From positions 1 to 64,000 of the forward strand of contig MVAQ01000011.1 of NCBI GenBank assembly GCA_014825775.1: a stretch of 64,000 bases of DNA. Direction: 5' to 3'. The translations under genes were made by a program, and so were the position numbers. Below, in pieces: positions 33,492 to 44,435 of the stretch. This DNA comes from Krasilnikovozyma curviuscula (lineage: Eukaryota; Basidiomycota; Tremellomycetes; Cystofilobasidiales; Mrakiaceae). Under the pieces are notes generated by a model. That model was not told the DNA's origin and searched no databases. It saw only the letters and a list, made by a program, of their open reading frames with translations. The first letter of the stretch is position 1; each line of letters starts with the position of its first letter.

Positions 33492-33977
33492 ATGAAGGTA
33501 CTTTAGGAATGTAACTGAGGGTTCACGCGCTCTAAGAAGTTTTGAGAGCGAATTATCAATAAACCCGCTGTAAGGCACATCCACGTTGTAGTATCATCCA
33601 TAACACAATTTCAATTCGAGTCCATAACAAATCATAGATCTGCCCTACCAATTGGATTTTCCCGTTCGACCCTCTCCTTCGCTATCACGCTTTTGTTGCC
33701 CAGATTCTCAGACTTGAAACCCTTCACGAGTTTGGAAGAGATTTTCTATGGAAGAGAGGATATTCAAAGTACAGGGAAATAGATGCAGCGGAGAAGCTTT
33801 GGGATGTCAGGGCTATGGAAGGAGTCGTTCTGTAACACGAAGTGAAGCACCATCATTTTACCCATCAGTAACGCCTCTGCCGACAAGGTGATGAATATCA
33901 ATCTCTCTCGAAAAAAGCCCAGAAGAATTATCACCGTTGAACTGGTTGATCTTCCAGATCCGGCTGCAAAGCTTTAA
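33492..33977 (+). CDS. Candidate small spliced gene, about 102 residues, unknown function
   Basis: No long single frame exists, but three exons close one frame exactly: 33492-33497 (ATG AAG), 33638-33831 and 33869-33977, 309 nt in all. Donors are GTACTT and GTAACA; acceptors are ATAG and CAG. Exon 2 encodes NWIFPFDPLLRYHAFVAQIL, GRDFLWKRGYSKYREIDAAE and KLWDVRAMEGVVL. Exon 3 encodes NASADKVMNINLSRKKPRRI and ITVELVDLPDPAAKL before TAA. The second intron would be only 37 nt; without it the frame stops at 33833. The composition looks coding (balanced charged and aromatic residues). The six-base first exon is the weakest part, and the true start may lie further upstream. I do not recognise the protein. 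A remnant of a larger gene is the main alternative. Confidence 0.4.
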
Positions 33978-34176
33978 AGCCGTTAGGAATGTGTGAGAAC
34001 ACCTGCTTCAACGCGAGACGTGGCAAGTGATGAAGAGATCTTATGAATGCACTACACTTTAGAATACACCAATGACATTATGAAGGATACATTGCACCTA
34101 TCTAAACCATCTGCACTTCTGTATTCGAGTGAGTTCTGCTGCCTTTTGGGTGTCGGTACGAAGTTCAGACTTGCAC

Positions 34177-35785
34177 TTAGCTCGACAACTTCATCGCTAT
34201 ACCCTGCATGTAGGAAGTCAAAGGTTGACCAGTAGCGTTGAGGGCAGCTCCGATGGTGAAATTCTGGTGAAGGACGACTTGACCTGGTGATGGAAGAGCA
34301 TAAGAATAGATTGTTGTTTCGAAAGCGGATATGACATCTGCGGTTGATTGTAGTCAGTAAATAGAGTCAAGAGTAAAGAAGAGGTGGCTAATTACAGAGG
34401 TAATCTTTACCATTGATGGTAGCGATGGTTTCATCGATGAGTCCAGAACCGATAGAGGTGTTTGAAAGGATAGAGGGAGCCAGCGACTCTGAGAGACCAA
34501 TCTCAACAATTGTGTTAGCAGCTGTATCAGAAACATCTGCAATCATCCCCGAATGTGCTGTCAGCGAGCAATTTGAAGAGAAGATCGAACAGGAACAACG
34601 AAAGACATACAATAGGAACCGGTAGATGGCGATCTCTCGGACCAACAACTAGCACCTTGACCAGGGATAGTAAAAGGAGAGATAGTAGCATTTCCATTCT
34701 TGTCAAAGGTGTAGATCTGGACCCCTACCCCTGGGTCGGTGGTAAAAACAGAGTCTGAATTTGGAATCAGCTAAGAGAAAAGGTAAGATATCAGATCATG
34801 AAAGCAGTAATTAGTAAAAAATGGTATTTAATACTCACAGTCATAGAAAATGGAAGGGCAGCAGCAGTGGTTGGAGTATTGACTACCGGAGTCTCAGCGA
34901 TGGAACCTCCGTAAACGGCAAACGACAGCAAGCTACCGAGCTTGACCATCGGTGTTCCCTTGAGGGTAACATAGAGGAAGTCTTCCTTCTCGGAGAAAAG
35001 GATGTCGGAGAAAGTGTTGGCTGGACCAGAAATTGGCGTGGTCTGGTTTATGAAGAGGTAGCGGAAGGAGTCTTTGATTGGAGAGAGACCGGTCCATACG
35101 TTGATGTTCTGCAAGCGAGGGCTATGTCAGTGACAATGAAGAAAAATAGTTTCCGGGGAACTCACGAAGCAGTTGACACCACTGTAGGTTCCACCGTTGA
35201 TGACACACGCCATGCTGTTATCCTTTTTTACAGCGATCGCTATAGGGAAATCCCCTCCGGAAGCGACTGGGGTACCGACTTGAGCAAGGCGAGTAGGGCT
35301 GAAAATAATCGTAGGGATTAGAGTTAACATTAGGCAGAAAGGCAATGGTGTCAACTCACATGATAGGGTCAATGTAAAACATGCTGATATCAGAGCTTCC
35401 AGCATTTACAACAAAGAGATAATCGCCTTGAACAACGACGCTATCTTGGGAATCTAGAGTGTCATGAGTGACACCAGGCCCACCGTTTCCACCACCTTGA
35501 CCTCCTGTTGGAACTGCGTGGCTGAAGGTCGCTTTGCCGTTGAAGTCGAGAGACGAGACCATGATTTCGTTACCCCATGGAGCTACAGCAGCAAGAATTG
35601 GGAAGTATTTAGATATGCAGAAGAAATTGAACATAGGAAGGCTCACCGTTTGTAGCGACGTACAAGGCGCCGGCGATGCTTGCGTTCCGCTTCGGGGGTG
35701 GAACTGAGGTGGAAGACCATGGAGCCGCGAGGGCTGAAGTGACGAGAGCTCCCAGGACAGTTACCTTGGTATAAGAGAACAACAT
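34177..35785 (-). CDS. Secreted lactonase-type seven-bladed beta-propeller protein
   Basis: The start at 35785 gives a signal peptide (MLFSYTKVTVLGALVTSALA). Exons then read SIAGALYVATN, GNEIMVSSLDFNGKATFSHA, DSQDSVVVQGDYLFVVNAGS, VGTPVASGGDFPIAIAVKKD, NTFSDILFSEKEDFLYVTLK and, last, SYALPSPGQVVLHQNFTIGA, ending ...MQGIAMKLSS at 34177. Repeated short beta-strand blocks and the SQDSVVV / VNAGSSDISMF / GGDFPIAIAV pattern match fungal members of the lactonase propeller family, also annotated as 3-carboxymuconate cyclase-like. At least six introns interrupt the gene. The protein is probably secreted or cell-wall associated; whether it has lactonase activity cannot be told. Confidence 0.75.
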
Positions 35786-36042
35786 GGCTGTGAAGGAGGT
35801 AGGATGACTGGAAGTGGACGAAGAACTCTTTTAAAGAAGAATAATCCAGATGGATCTTGAAATCACTCCTTATTTATGTCCATAATGACGATGATACGAC
35901 AACAAGAAAATAAAAATGTAAAACGTCTTCTATGTATCTTATATTCGAGCGACGCCCTCTAAATTCGCTGGTTTCAAGTTGAAGTAACAAGTCTGACTGT
36001 ATGCGTGGCGTCCCAAAGACCACCTGACGGTCACGACAACAG

Positions 36043-37330
36043 TCAAAACGCCAGTCTCTCAAACTTCTGAAGAACGGAGTCGATATCCTCCACATGTATG
36101 AACGGCCCCACCCCTGTTTTCCAACGGAGATTCCGTTCAACAGAGAAGCGAGACGGCATCAATAATTTTATGAAGAGAAAAGAAAACACAGTCAGCACAA
36201 CCTGTCGATTGATCGGTAGTTTAGGTCCGCGTCTGCTTACCATAGCATTTTATCATAGGCGCTAGATGTGCGACGAGCGAGTTGACATCACACTTCGAGA
36301 GATCAACGGTCGTGAGGACGCGTTCCCAGATGACTGGCGGAGGGAGTTCGTGTGGTTGCGGTAGCCCGTTTAGAAAGGAAAGCGACAACGGGCCCGTGGA
36401 TGGGACCATTAGTTGTGTAGGTGGGAAGTTGATGATGTTACTGAGATCTGGTGATAACGTCGATGAGGAGGAGGAAAATGCTCGGTCGTCGTGGTCTGAA
36501 GGAGGAGAGACGGAGAGGTTGGCAGTGGGAATGAACCGTTGGTAGAAATCGCTGGGTCGAGAGTCTTCCATAACGGGACCATGAACTTTCAGATCAAAGT
36601 GCTGCTGTATCATGCTGGACCTGATTTCACAGAAGTCACGAAGGGTGTTGATGAAGAGCTCACGGAAGAGAAGGAGAGGTGATTGTTGTTCGGCGAGACG
36701 GGTGCTGTGCTGTGTCGTCTCTGGCTGGAACACCCAGTTCCAATTCCAGGTCGAAGAGACTAGAACCGTTGGTGGTGGAGAAACCGATGATCGTAGTTGC
36801 TAGCAGGCGATAAGGCGACAAGGATCAGTTTTGGCAATCAGAGCGAAAACCAAGTGACGTAGGTAGTTTCTCACAGATGAAGGTGCAATAGACGAGTTAG
36901 AGCTTCTTCCACTGTATTTTGAAGTTCTCTGAGCTTCCAGATGAGCAATCCTACAGAGATGGGAGTCATTGAGGGACCTGATGGGATCTGGCCAAGAGTA
37001 TCAAGACTCACTCTCTTTTGTTCATTTCAGACTCAAGCTTGAGGCGCTTTACTTCAGCGTTAAGCTTCTGAACCTCGCTCTGTAAGTCTTCAACTTGCTT
37101 ATCCTTCTTCTGTCTTGAGGCTCTGTTAGCGAAAAGCTGTCAAAAGTCAGTTCTCTGGAAGACCAGGTGAGTCTTCGAGGACACTGACCTTTGACTCTTC
37201 CTGTTGGAAGCCCTTCTTTTCTCCAAAGCCCAATCTTCTGCACCGGGCTCTGGACTGATTGTCCTCTTCCTTCCATCATTCAGATCATCCTCGAACGGTC
37301 CAGCGTTCATGGCACCGCGGCTGGTTGACC
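36043..37330 (-). CDS. bZIP transcription factor
   Basis: A basic region and zipper are visible near 37.02-37.20 kb: LFANRASRQKKDKQVEDL, then leucine/valine heptads (LQSEVQKLNAEVKRLKLESE). The exon before it (donor GTCAGT near 37190) joins in frame as GFGEKKGFQQEESK. Later exons read IAHLEAQRTSKYSGRSSNSS, then STWNWNWVFQPE and ELFINTLRDFCEIRSSMIQQ, a C-terminal layout common in fungal bZIP regulators. The final exon reads GVGPFIHVEDIDSVLQKF and stops at 36043. The protein should bind DNA as a dimer in the nucleus; targets are unknown. The N-terminus is unresolved: the frame that reads into the basic region has upstream stops and no ATG, so an earlier exon must exist. A second frame (MNAGPFEDDLND ... 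KRRASNRKSQ) also looks basic-region-like but does not splice in frame. Confidence 0.7.
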
Positions 37331-38225
37331 TAATCCCGAATACGGTTGTTACTGCGTATCGAACGAAGCTGGAGACTTGCAGAGAGGGAACTTTGATAAG
37401 TGTCCGCTAGGCTGATTAATCAGGTAAGGCGGGACAATGCTGATCGTTGGGAGGAAGCTGTCCAACCAGGTGGAACTTGGATTGCATGAGGTCACGGTGG
37501 CGATATGGGCTCATTTTCGCTGACTTTAGACAGAGACATAAGACAGCAAGGCGGAAGAGCACGGGATTCAGAGCTTTGAAAATAGGCAGAAGAATTTGTT
37601 CAGAGATGTACCAAAAGAAAACCTGATGAGTTCGCTAGGAAAGTTCCAAAGTCTGGTTAGGGTGTGGCCGCCAACCCGCCAGACTCGAACGGTCAAGCTG
37701 CAAAAAGCCTATCCGTTCCTGTGGGCACTCTTGCATTATGAGTTTACATGGAGATTCTACTCCAGATCAGTCCGGTCTTTTCAACCTGAAGTCTGGCTCA
37801 GAACTTGTCCTAGAAGGGTCCGCTGAAGACTTCGTCGAGATCCCCCGGTCTGATCAGGCTCTCAAGCTCAAGATTTGACTTCAAGCAGAGATCCTCTCAG
37901 ATACTAAGTAATGCATAAGGCCCACTTTAAGTGTATTCATTGAAGGTATTAACTGCATACAGAGTCAAAGCTCCCAACCCACTCTCTTTTGCTTCTGGGG
38001 TCGGTGAGACATATTTCCAGCTGAAGGTGGTTGACTAGTCTGAAAGGCACCGGCCCTATGTTCTTTTCATTCTACTGCATCGTCGTTGCAGTCCTTGTAC
38101 CTTTTTTTGTAATGGACGACTTTCCCACTTAATGCGCTATATTTTTGCTAGAATGCATTCGCGAACTGTCACTGGCCACTGCAAATCTCCATTCCTAGAA
38201 CGCCTAGGAATACATCCCCGACACA
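37331..38225. other. Intergenic region between divergent genes
   Basis: Holds the promoters of the bZIP gene (minus) and mS29 (plus), and possibly the missing first exon of the bZIP gene. An ATG on the minus strand near 37513 (MSPYRHRDLMQSKF) is one candidate start. Nothing else is supported. Confidence 0.4.
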
Positions 38226-40297
38226 ATGGCATGTTGTAGGGCCGCTACCAAAATTGCTCAGGTGTCAGCAGTTGCCTTGAAAAGAGCTCCAGCGTCGTCC
38301 GTCTCAGCAGGAAGAAACTTCTCGTCGACGTCTCAGGTGTGCAAGGGCAGCAACGACCGTCAGGCTGAGGCCAAGCGACAAAAGAATGCGAATGCTCAAG
38401 GTGCAAAGAAGGATCCTGTCGTGAGTGTCGTGCTCTTCTCAGTTGTTTGTTTGATTCGGTGAAGTGCAGCGAGGGGATGGAGAAAAAAAAAGTCGGTAGG
38501 GCTTGAGAAGCTCCCTTGTGAGCTAGCATGGAGTTAAGAAGGCGTAATACAGTAGGAAAAGTATCCCAGAGCTGTTTTGGCGATGTTTCTAAAGAAAATT
38601 GTGGACGGACTGGTTTTTGAAGATGTCTCTTCCGCTCGTGAAATGCTCAGTGTCACTGACCAGTTCTGCACTCCTTTCCACCCTGAAACAATCTGGTAAT
38701 TTTAGAGGATATTGATGCCTGATTACCAAAGCATAATAGACGCTCCGATACCCACACCTTCCTACTCTCACATCCCAGAGGGTAAAGCGTCCAGCTACAA
38801 CAAAGCCAACATTGGTCGACTCATGACTTTCCCTTTGAAGGAGTTAGAACTTCTGCTTAAAAGTGCTGGAGGATCACCTACTGCCATTCATCCCGACGTG
38901 AGTCCTTTCTTCATCTTCATCATCCTGAGAATCGTTGTATTCCAATGGTTGTAATGTGTTTGTTGCGCCAATGACAACTCAAAACTGAGGCCGTTCCTTT
39001 CATGCTCTTCCAAAAAAACAGGTCTTTCCTTTCTCAATTTTGAGACAACAGTCACTTGGTCTAGTAGCTCAGTTGGAAGCTGATGTCAAAAACCAGCAGA
39101 CAAAATCATACATTCTTGGTCAGTCCCTTTATTTGCCCTGCAACACATCAACGATTTTCATTTGGCTAAAAATCCACTTCATATTTTTGTCAGTTGGATC
39201 CCAAGGTTGTGGAAAGTCTCACCTCCTGCTTCAAACTATGGCCTACTTTGCAACCAAACCTTCACCCCAAGCAATCACCCTCTACATCTCACGATTCGAC
39301 AAGGTCACCAACGGCGACACCAACTTCCTCTACAACCCCAAAACGATGATTTTCGATCAACTCGAATACTCAGTACACCTCTTACAGTCACTGTTGACTC
39401 TGAACGCCAAACAACTGGGCAAAATCAAGATGACCAACTCGCGAAAATTCACCGTTTACTCCGCTCTGACCGGTGACGAAGTGACCGAGTTCCAGTCCGA
39501 CAAATCGACAGTATTGGATTTGATCAAGTACGGACTACAATCCACCTCCGCACCTCTCGCCGTTGAAATCTTAGAGCTCGTCTTCGAGGAACTGGCATCC
39601 CAGACTGCGAATCCCTTTGTCATTGGTATCGACCAAGCTCAGGGCTTGTTTGATAGTACCGCTGGAATACATACGTCTGATTTGAAGAAGACTGAGAGCT
39701 ACCACTTCAGCGTGCCGAAGTTGATCCTCGATTACATTTCGGGAAGAAAGAAAATTGTAGGTCTCTTTTCACACCTTTAATAAACATGTCTCCGACTGAC
39801 ATATCTTCTATGGTTTCAATTTCAGTCTTCTGGTTCAATTATTCTGTCCACCTCCTCATCTCTCCAAACATTCCCCTTCTCAACGTCCCTCCTCAAAGGT
39901 CTCAACCTCCCCTCGGCGCCATACAACCGCTTCGTCTCCCCCTTCGCCGCCCCCAAATCACCACTATCAGAAAACAACATGCTGAATAAGTGGCATGTCA
40001 GCCATGCAGAGAAGTGCACGGTCGTCAACCTTCCCGAGGGTATGAGCGTAGAGGAAGCTGGTGGGCTCTGGGAAGTGAGAAAGCAAGCTGGGAAACTGAG
40101 AGTTTGTAAGTAGTGATTTTGTCACTAGTAGATTTCCCCCAGGGACTGTTCTGATCCTCTGATTTGTCTTCCCTTCAGCTGGCTCTGACGAAGAGTTCTT
40201 ATCCAAGTACGTCGAGACCCAGGGTAACCCAGGAGAGTTCATGTTTGATTCGAGCAGGACGCTTCTTGGCACAAGGGTGACTAGACCGCAAATGTAG
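38226..40297 (+). CDS. RSM23: Mitochondrial small-subunit ribosomal protein mS29 (DAP3/Rsm23)
   Basis: Seven exons (38226-38420, 38595-38695, 38732-38897, 39022-39118, 39194-39756, 39826-40105, 40179-40297) sum to 506 residues. The N-terminus is a mitochondrial presequence (RAPASSVSAGRNFSSTSQVC). Then IVDGLVFEDVSSAREMLSVT, IPEGKASSYNKANIGRLMTF and the P-loop VGSQGCGKSHLLLQT of the DAP3 GTP-binding family, followed by NPFVIGIDQAQGLF (Walker B region). mS29 sits in the head of the mitoribosomal small subunit. The second intron is only 36 nt (38696-38731); without it two stop codons (TAA, TAG) fall in frame, so splicing there seems required. The 3' end is TAG at 40295. Confidence 0.9.
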
Positions 40298-40511
40298 AGA
40301 TGCACTCTCGTAGTAGATTACGGATGGTATCTAGACTTGACATGAGATTCGCCTGCAAGCCTTGCGACAATTGAAAAGCTCTCGTTCTAAAATCAATATT
40401 GGAACCCGGTGAAAACTTCGGAGTTCAACGGTTTCATGAAGTATGTGCTATCGAGTGTCTACATATCCCCCTCTCTTTTAGATCAAATTCCTTAGACAGC
40501 GAGGTTAGCCA

Positions 40512-42130
40512 TCATTGCTTTTGGATATCGATCCACTTAGATTGACGAATGGAATTGTCGTCAACAACCGGAGTAAGAGTACCAGAAGCCCGGAGAAACT
40601 CACAATGCTGCCATTCGGCGTTGTCGATGAGCTTTCTCAATGCCAAATCGTCCTCCTCGGTGAAATCAACAGCAACCGCATCGATGTTTTCCTGGAGGTA
40701 CTTGGGCGTCTTCGTTCCTGGGATTGGGATGATTTGAACGCCAAACTTCTTGGATTGGTAGCGGACCCAGTTAAGAGCGATTTGGTTGGGGGTGCAACCT
40801 TTCTTGACTGCAAGCTCTTTGACGGTCGAGATCAACTGATAAGTATAAGCAATATCGTTGGTCAGAGAATTTCCACTCGGAAAATGTAAGAAGAAAATCG
40901 TCGCCTGCACTAACTTTGGATACAAGTGGCCATCCTTCTGTGTATCGGGGAAGTTGCTTTCTGAAGTCGTCTTGCGGAATGTCATCTGGCGACTTCCAGT
41001 CAACACCAAAAAGACCTCTAGCGAGTGGAGAGTCTGTGAGCGATAAAAGGAAAAAAGTCAGACATCGTATGGTTACAGAAAACCTGAAAGATGGAAGAAC
41101 GAGATTCTAACAGGCAACGAGAGTGATGTTGTGTTCTCTGCAGAGGTCCATGATTCCATTCTGGCGTGAGAGAGACAGTTAGCTGAGTATTAGGAGGGGT
41201 AGTACTACTTAAAACAATTACTCACAGTCTCAATGTCGGTTGCAAGAAGACTGTACTCCCATTCGATTGCGTGGATCTTTGCGACTGTTAGTGCCTTCTT
41301 TAAGCTTTCCGCTGAGCATTCGGAAAGACCCAAATACTTCACCTATGTATGGAATTTCGATCAGATTGAAAATGAAATTGTTAGAGTTGGTAATCACACT
41401 TACTTTCCCTTCAAGACGGAGTTCTTCCATTGTCTTGACAGAGACCTCAATCGGAGTATGGAGATCGACTCTGTGTTGGTAGTACAAGTCAATTTGTGAG
41501 ATCCCAAGTCGTTTAAGAGAGGCTTCACAACATTCTCTAATGTATTCACTAGTATTAGGAAAAGAAAGGATTTTAGATCGGTAGCGGAAGAGGCGAGGTT
41601 AGAGTATAAATATCTGATCTGTCTTGAAGCACTCACGGGTCTCCTCTGATGCCTGAGAAGTCGAATTTAAATCCATATTTGGTGCATAAAAATATCTTGT
41701 CTCTATGTAAGAAAGGGTAGAGTCAGTCACTGACACAGAACGCAAAGAGCAGATGAATGTTGGAGATTGGACCCACCTGTGTTCCTTCAGAACAGGAGCC
41801 CAGAGCTCTTCATTGTGGCCACAACCGTAGACATCAGCGGTATCCACGAAAGAGACCCCGCTGGAAAATAAGGTGTATCAGTCGGCCAAGATCTACACGC
41901 AGAGAATTGCTTACAAAGGTGGACCTACTTCTTCAAAATCATACCGAGCACCACTTGAGTGTCCTTGGGGTCTGGGATTCCGTAGCCAATAGAAAGGCCC
42001 ATGGAACCGAATCCCTGTTGGCAAAAATGCCATCAGTGATCTGGGTTGTGAAAACAATGAAGCGGCCAACGCAACTTACGAGCGCTGAGACGGTGTCGTC
42101 CTGGAACTTCACGGTTTGAACAGAAGTCAT
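40512..42130 (-). CDS. Aldo-keto reductase
   Basis: The start at 42130 reads [17 protein letters not shown]. The catalytic set of the family is present: [17 protein letters not shown] (Asp and Tyr), [10 protein letters not shown] (Lys) and [10 protein letters not shown] (His). Downstream are [42 protein letters not shown] and [20 protein letters not shown], which bind the NADP phosphate and adenine. It ends at 40512. At least six short introns interrupt it. It resembles the yeast and fungal pyridoxal-reductase / YakC-like branch, an NADPH-dependent carbonyl reductase acting in the cytosol. Substrate not determinable. Confidence 0.9.
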
Positions 42131-42493
42131 TGTGAAAATATCAGAAAGTACTTTGGTGTGGTTACGGAAGATAAAGTCGAAGGGAAATATCGCGCTCTTA
42201 TAGGGAAAAAATCCACCTCCATCGACAGAGTGGAGAAGGTGGCGTTGCAATCTATAACGAGAAGCTGTGACGAGTAATAATAGTCTGACAAAGAAGTAAG
42301 AATCAATTTCAGTAAGCCCAGGCGGGCGCCGTGAGACTTTTGAACTAGGCCGCGAAGCGTAAAACGTTTCGCGAGGGTAGGTGACAAGTGATGACAGAAT
42401 CTTCGCAACAGTCGCACAAGCAAACGATAATAATCATACAGAACAGAAATCAATCCACGTTGTTACAAAGCCAAGTTCTACCTTCACACTCAT
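42131..42493. other. Intergenic region
   Basis: Gap between the reductase start (42130) and the SF3A2 stop (42494), both minus strand. It should contain the reductase promoter. No other feature is apparent. Confidence 0.5.
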
Positions 42494-43861
42494 CTATTTG
42501 AACACGATCTGAACCCAGTACACCTTTGTGTCGCTATCCCAGTAGTCCCACGATCCGTAAGGATCCGCTTCACCTGGGGGCATATCCTCTTCATTCGGCA
42601 AAATTTCACGTGCTGGGATAGCGAAGGCGATAGTTTCGTATGGTTCAGCAGCGACCTAAATCAACGGAACAAACCAACATGGATGGCAGGTTCAGCACGA
42701 CGAAAGCTTAAACGAACATAACTTGAAAATATTAAGACTTACAAGAAGATATTGTATACTTCGGTTGATGACTTCTCTTCTCTGTTCGAACGAACTCATC
42801 AGTCGTCGTAGCGGTCGAACGTCGGTTGCTATTTGGGGTAGTGAGATTTGAAAGAGCAGTCCTAGCTGATCTGAAGATGTAGGTGATCGAATTTTGGTAA
42901 CTTTGTAACCTATCAACCAGAAAATACAAACAAGTGAGCAAAGACTCTAGGTGAGGAGCAATGATGTTCAGAAGCTCACCAGGTCGTCCAATCTTGACGA
43001 ACTGCTTCTTAGGTACCTCGACTCGGTTGGGCAAAGTAATCATCAACTGGCCCTCCTTCTGATCCCTAGCAGCTCTTCTAGCCAAGTTCGTCTGGTGTTT
43101 CTTTCCCTGTGTATGTGCCAGGTAGGAACCTTCGTTGGTGTGAAGCGTTAAGCAGAGTCGACATTCTAGTGTTCCGAGGTGAGTTCGAAGAATATACGGA
43201 TCCTGCAGGAGATGGAATATATCATCAGTCCGTGTTTCGTAACACAACTCTGCGCCCAGCAGCGTCTCTAGGATAGGGCTGTGAAGGCGGGAGGTCAACC
43301 TCTTTCCTTTGAAACCTACCTTAGCCAAATCAATCGTCTCTAACGCTAGCTTCCTTAACCTTTCCCGACGGTCCACATTCGCTTCCCTATTTACCACCAC
43401 CACGAGACACAAGTAGCAAGAAAGCACGCTACGTTAGTACCTTTTCCTCAACGACAGGTAGAGCAGAACTTACGAGTTTCCGGCTGGTCCACCACCACCA
43501 AACTTACTACCGACACGATTCTGATAATCTGTGTTACGCAACAAGGCAGTGAGGCCGTTGGATGGTTTGAAGAGTGAATCCGACAGCGGCCGGTCCCAAA
43601 TTGGAGCAGACGATGTCAGGAGCCAGAGAGCACATATTGAGACCGGACAATAGCATCCAATCCAGTGATGACAATTATTGAGTAGGAGATCGCAGCCAGT
43701 CATTTGTGGAGAATAGAAGGAGGTGGAAGGAGGATCGAGTTGTTAAATGGCGGTTCATGATGCAGGAGAGAAGCATGGGAGGATAAGACAGGGCAACAAA
43801 TGGTCAGGAATCAATCCAAGTATTTGACAGACTGGTTCGAAACACCACGTCACTCACCCAT
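42494..43861 (-). CDS. PRP11: Splicing factor 3A subunit 2 (SF3a66/Prp11)
   Basis: The conserved start of the family, M-DYQNRVGSKFGGGG, is split: exon 1 is only ATGG (43858-43861), followed by a 329-nt intron (43529-43857) and then DYQNRVGSKFGGGGPAGNS. The next exons read EANVDRRERLRKLALETIDL, DPYILRTHLGTLECRLCLTL with the U1-type zinc finger (CRLC ... H ... H), GSYLAHTQGKKHQTNLARRA, and a C-terminal SF3A2 domain ending YWVQIVFK at 42494. It is a U2 snRNP component needed for branch-site recognition. An alternative start at 43703 (MTGCDLL) stays open in frame through the end of the intron and would add about 55 unrelated residues; the microexon model restores the conserved N-terminus and is preferred. 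Confidence 0.93.
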
Positions 43862-44435
43862 CCTTAAGAGATTAGATACACGCTGATGGAACGTCGTCTG
43901 GCGCAGACTTTTCTCTCGCGGCGAGAAGGCTGACCTTTTTCGCTGCTGTGGCGTTTGTTTACGATTTCTCCTCCCCAAGCGATGCCTACTAGGGAGCTCC
44001 GAAGAGAGTTGGAGGGTAACGTCAACTGGAAGATATTGCGTATCGACGGAGAGATGCACGAGAGGATGTTTTCTTTCTGGCTGCTTTATTGTAGGATTAT
44101 CGAATATTTTGCAGTGCACTCAGTGTCAAATCAAGAAGTTCACTTCTTTGAAAGAAGTTGTGTATCGTAAGAGTTTTACAACCAGCCAAGTCAACAAGGG
44201 AAAAGGATCACAATCTACATTTTGGGGATCGCTTTTTAAGACGATGAAGACTGTACGATTACAACCACGTCTGAGCTCTCCGGCCTCTCCGAAGAAAAGC
44301 ATACAAATACGGCGAGGAAGAAAGCAAAGAAAAGAAAAGAAAGGAAGACTTGAAGAGGCAGACCGATGAATCAGAGGAACACCGCAGCAGGTTTTGTTGC
44401 AGTCACGCCAGACACCAGACCAGAGCCTCAATTAC
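43862..44435. other. Intergenic region
   Basis: Between the SF3A2 start (43861) and the ammonium transporter stop (44436), both minus strand. It should hold the SF3A2 promoter and the transporter terminator. Short open frames here have no family features. Confidence 0.5.

Noticed and set aside
37660..37720. tRNA-like T arm (reverse strand around GTTCGAGTCT)
   Set aside because: The stem pairs poorly and no acceptor or anticodon arm could be built around it.
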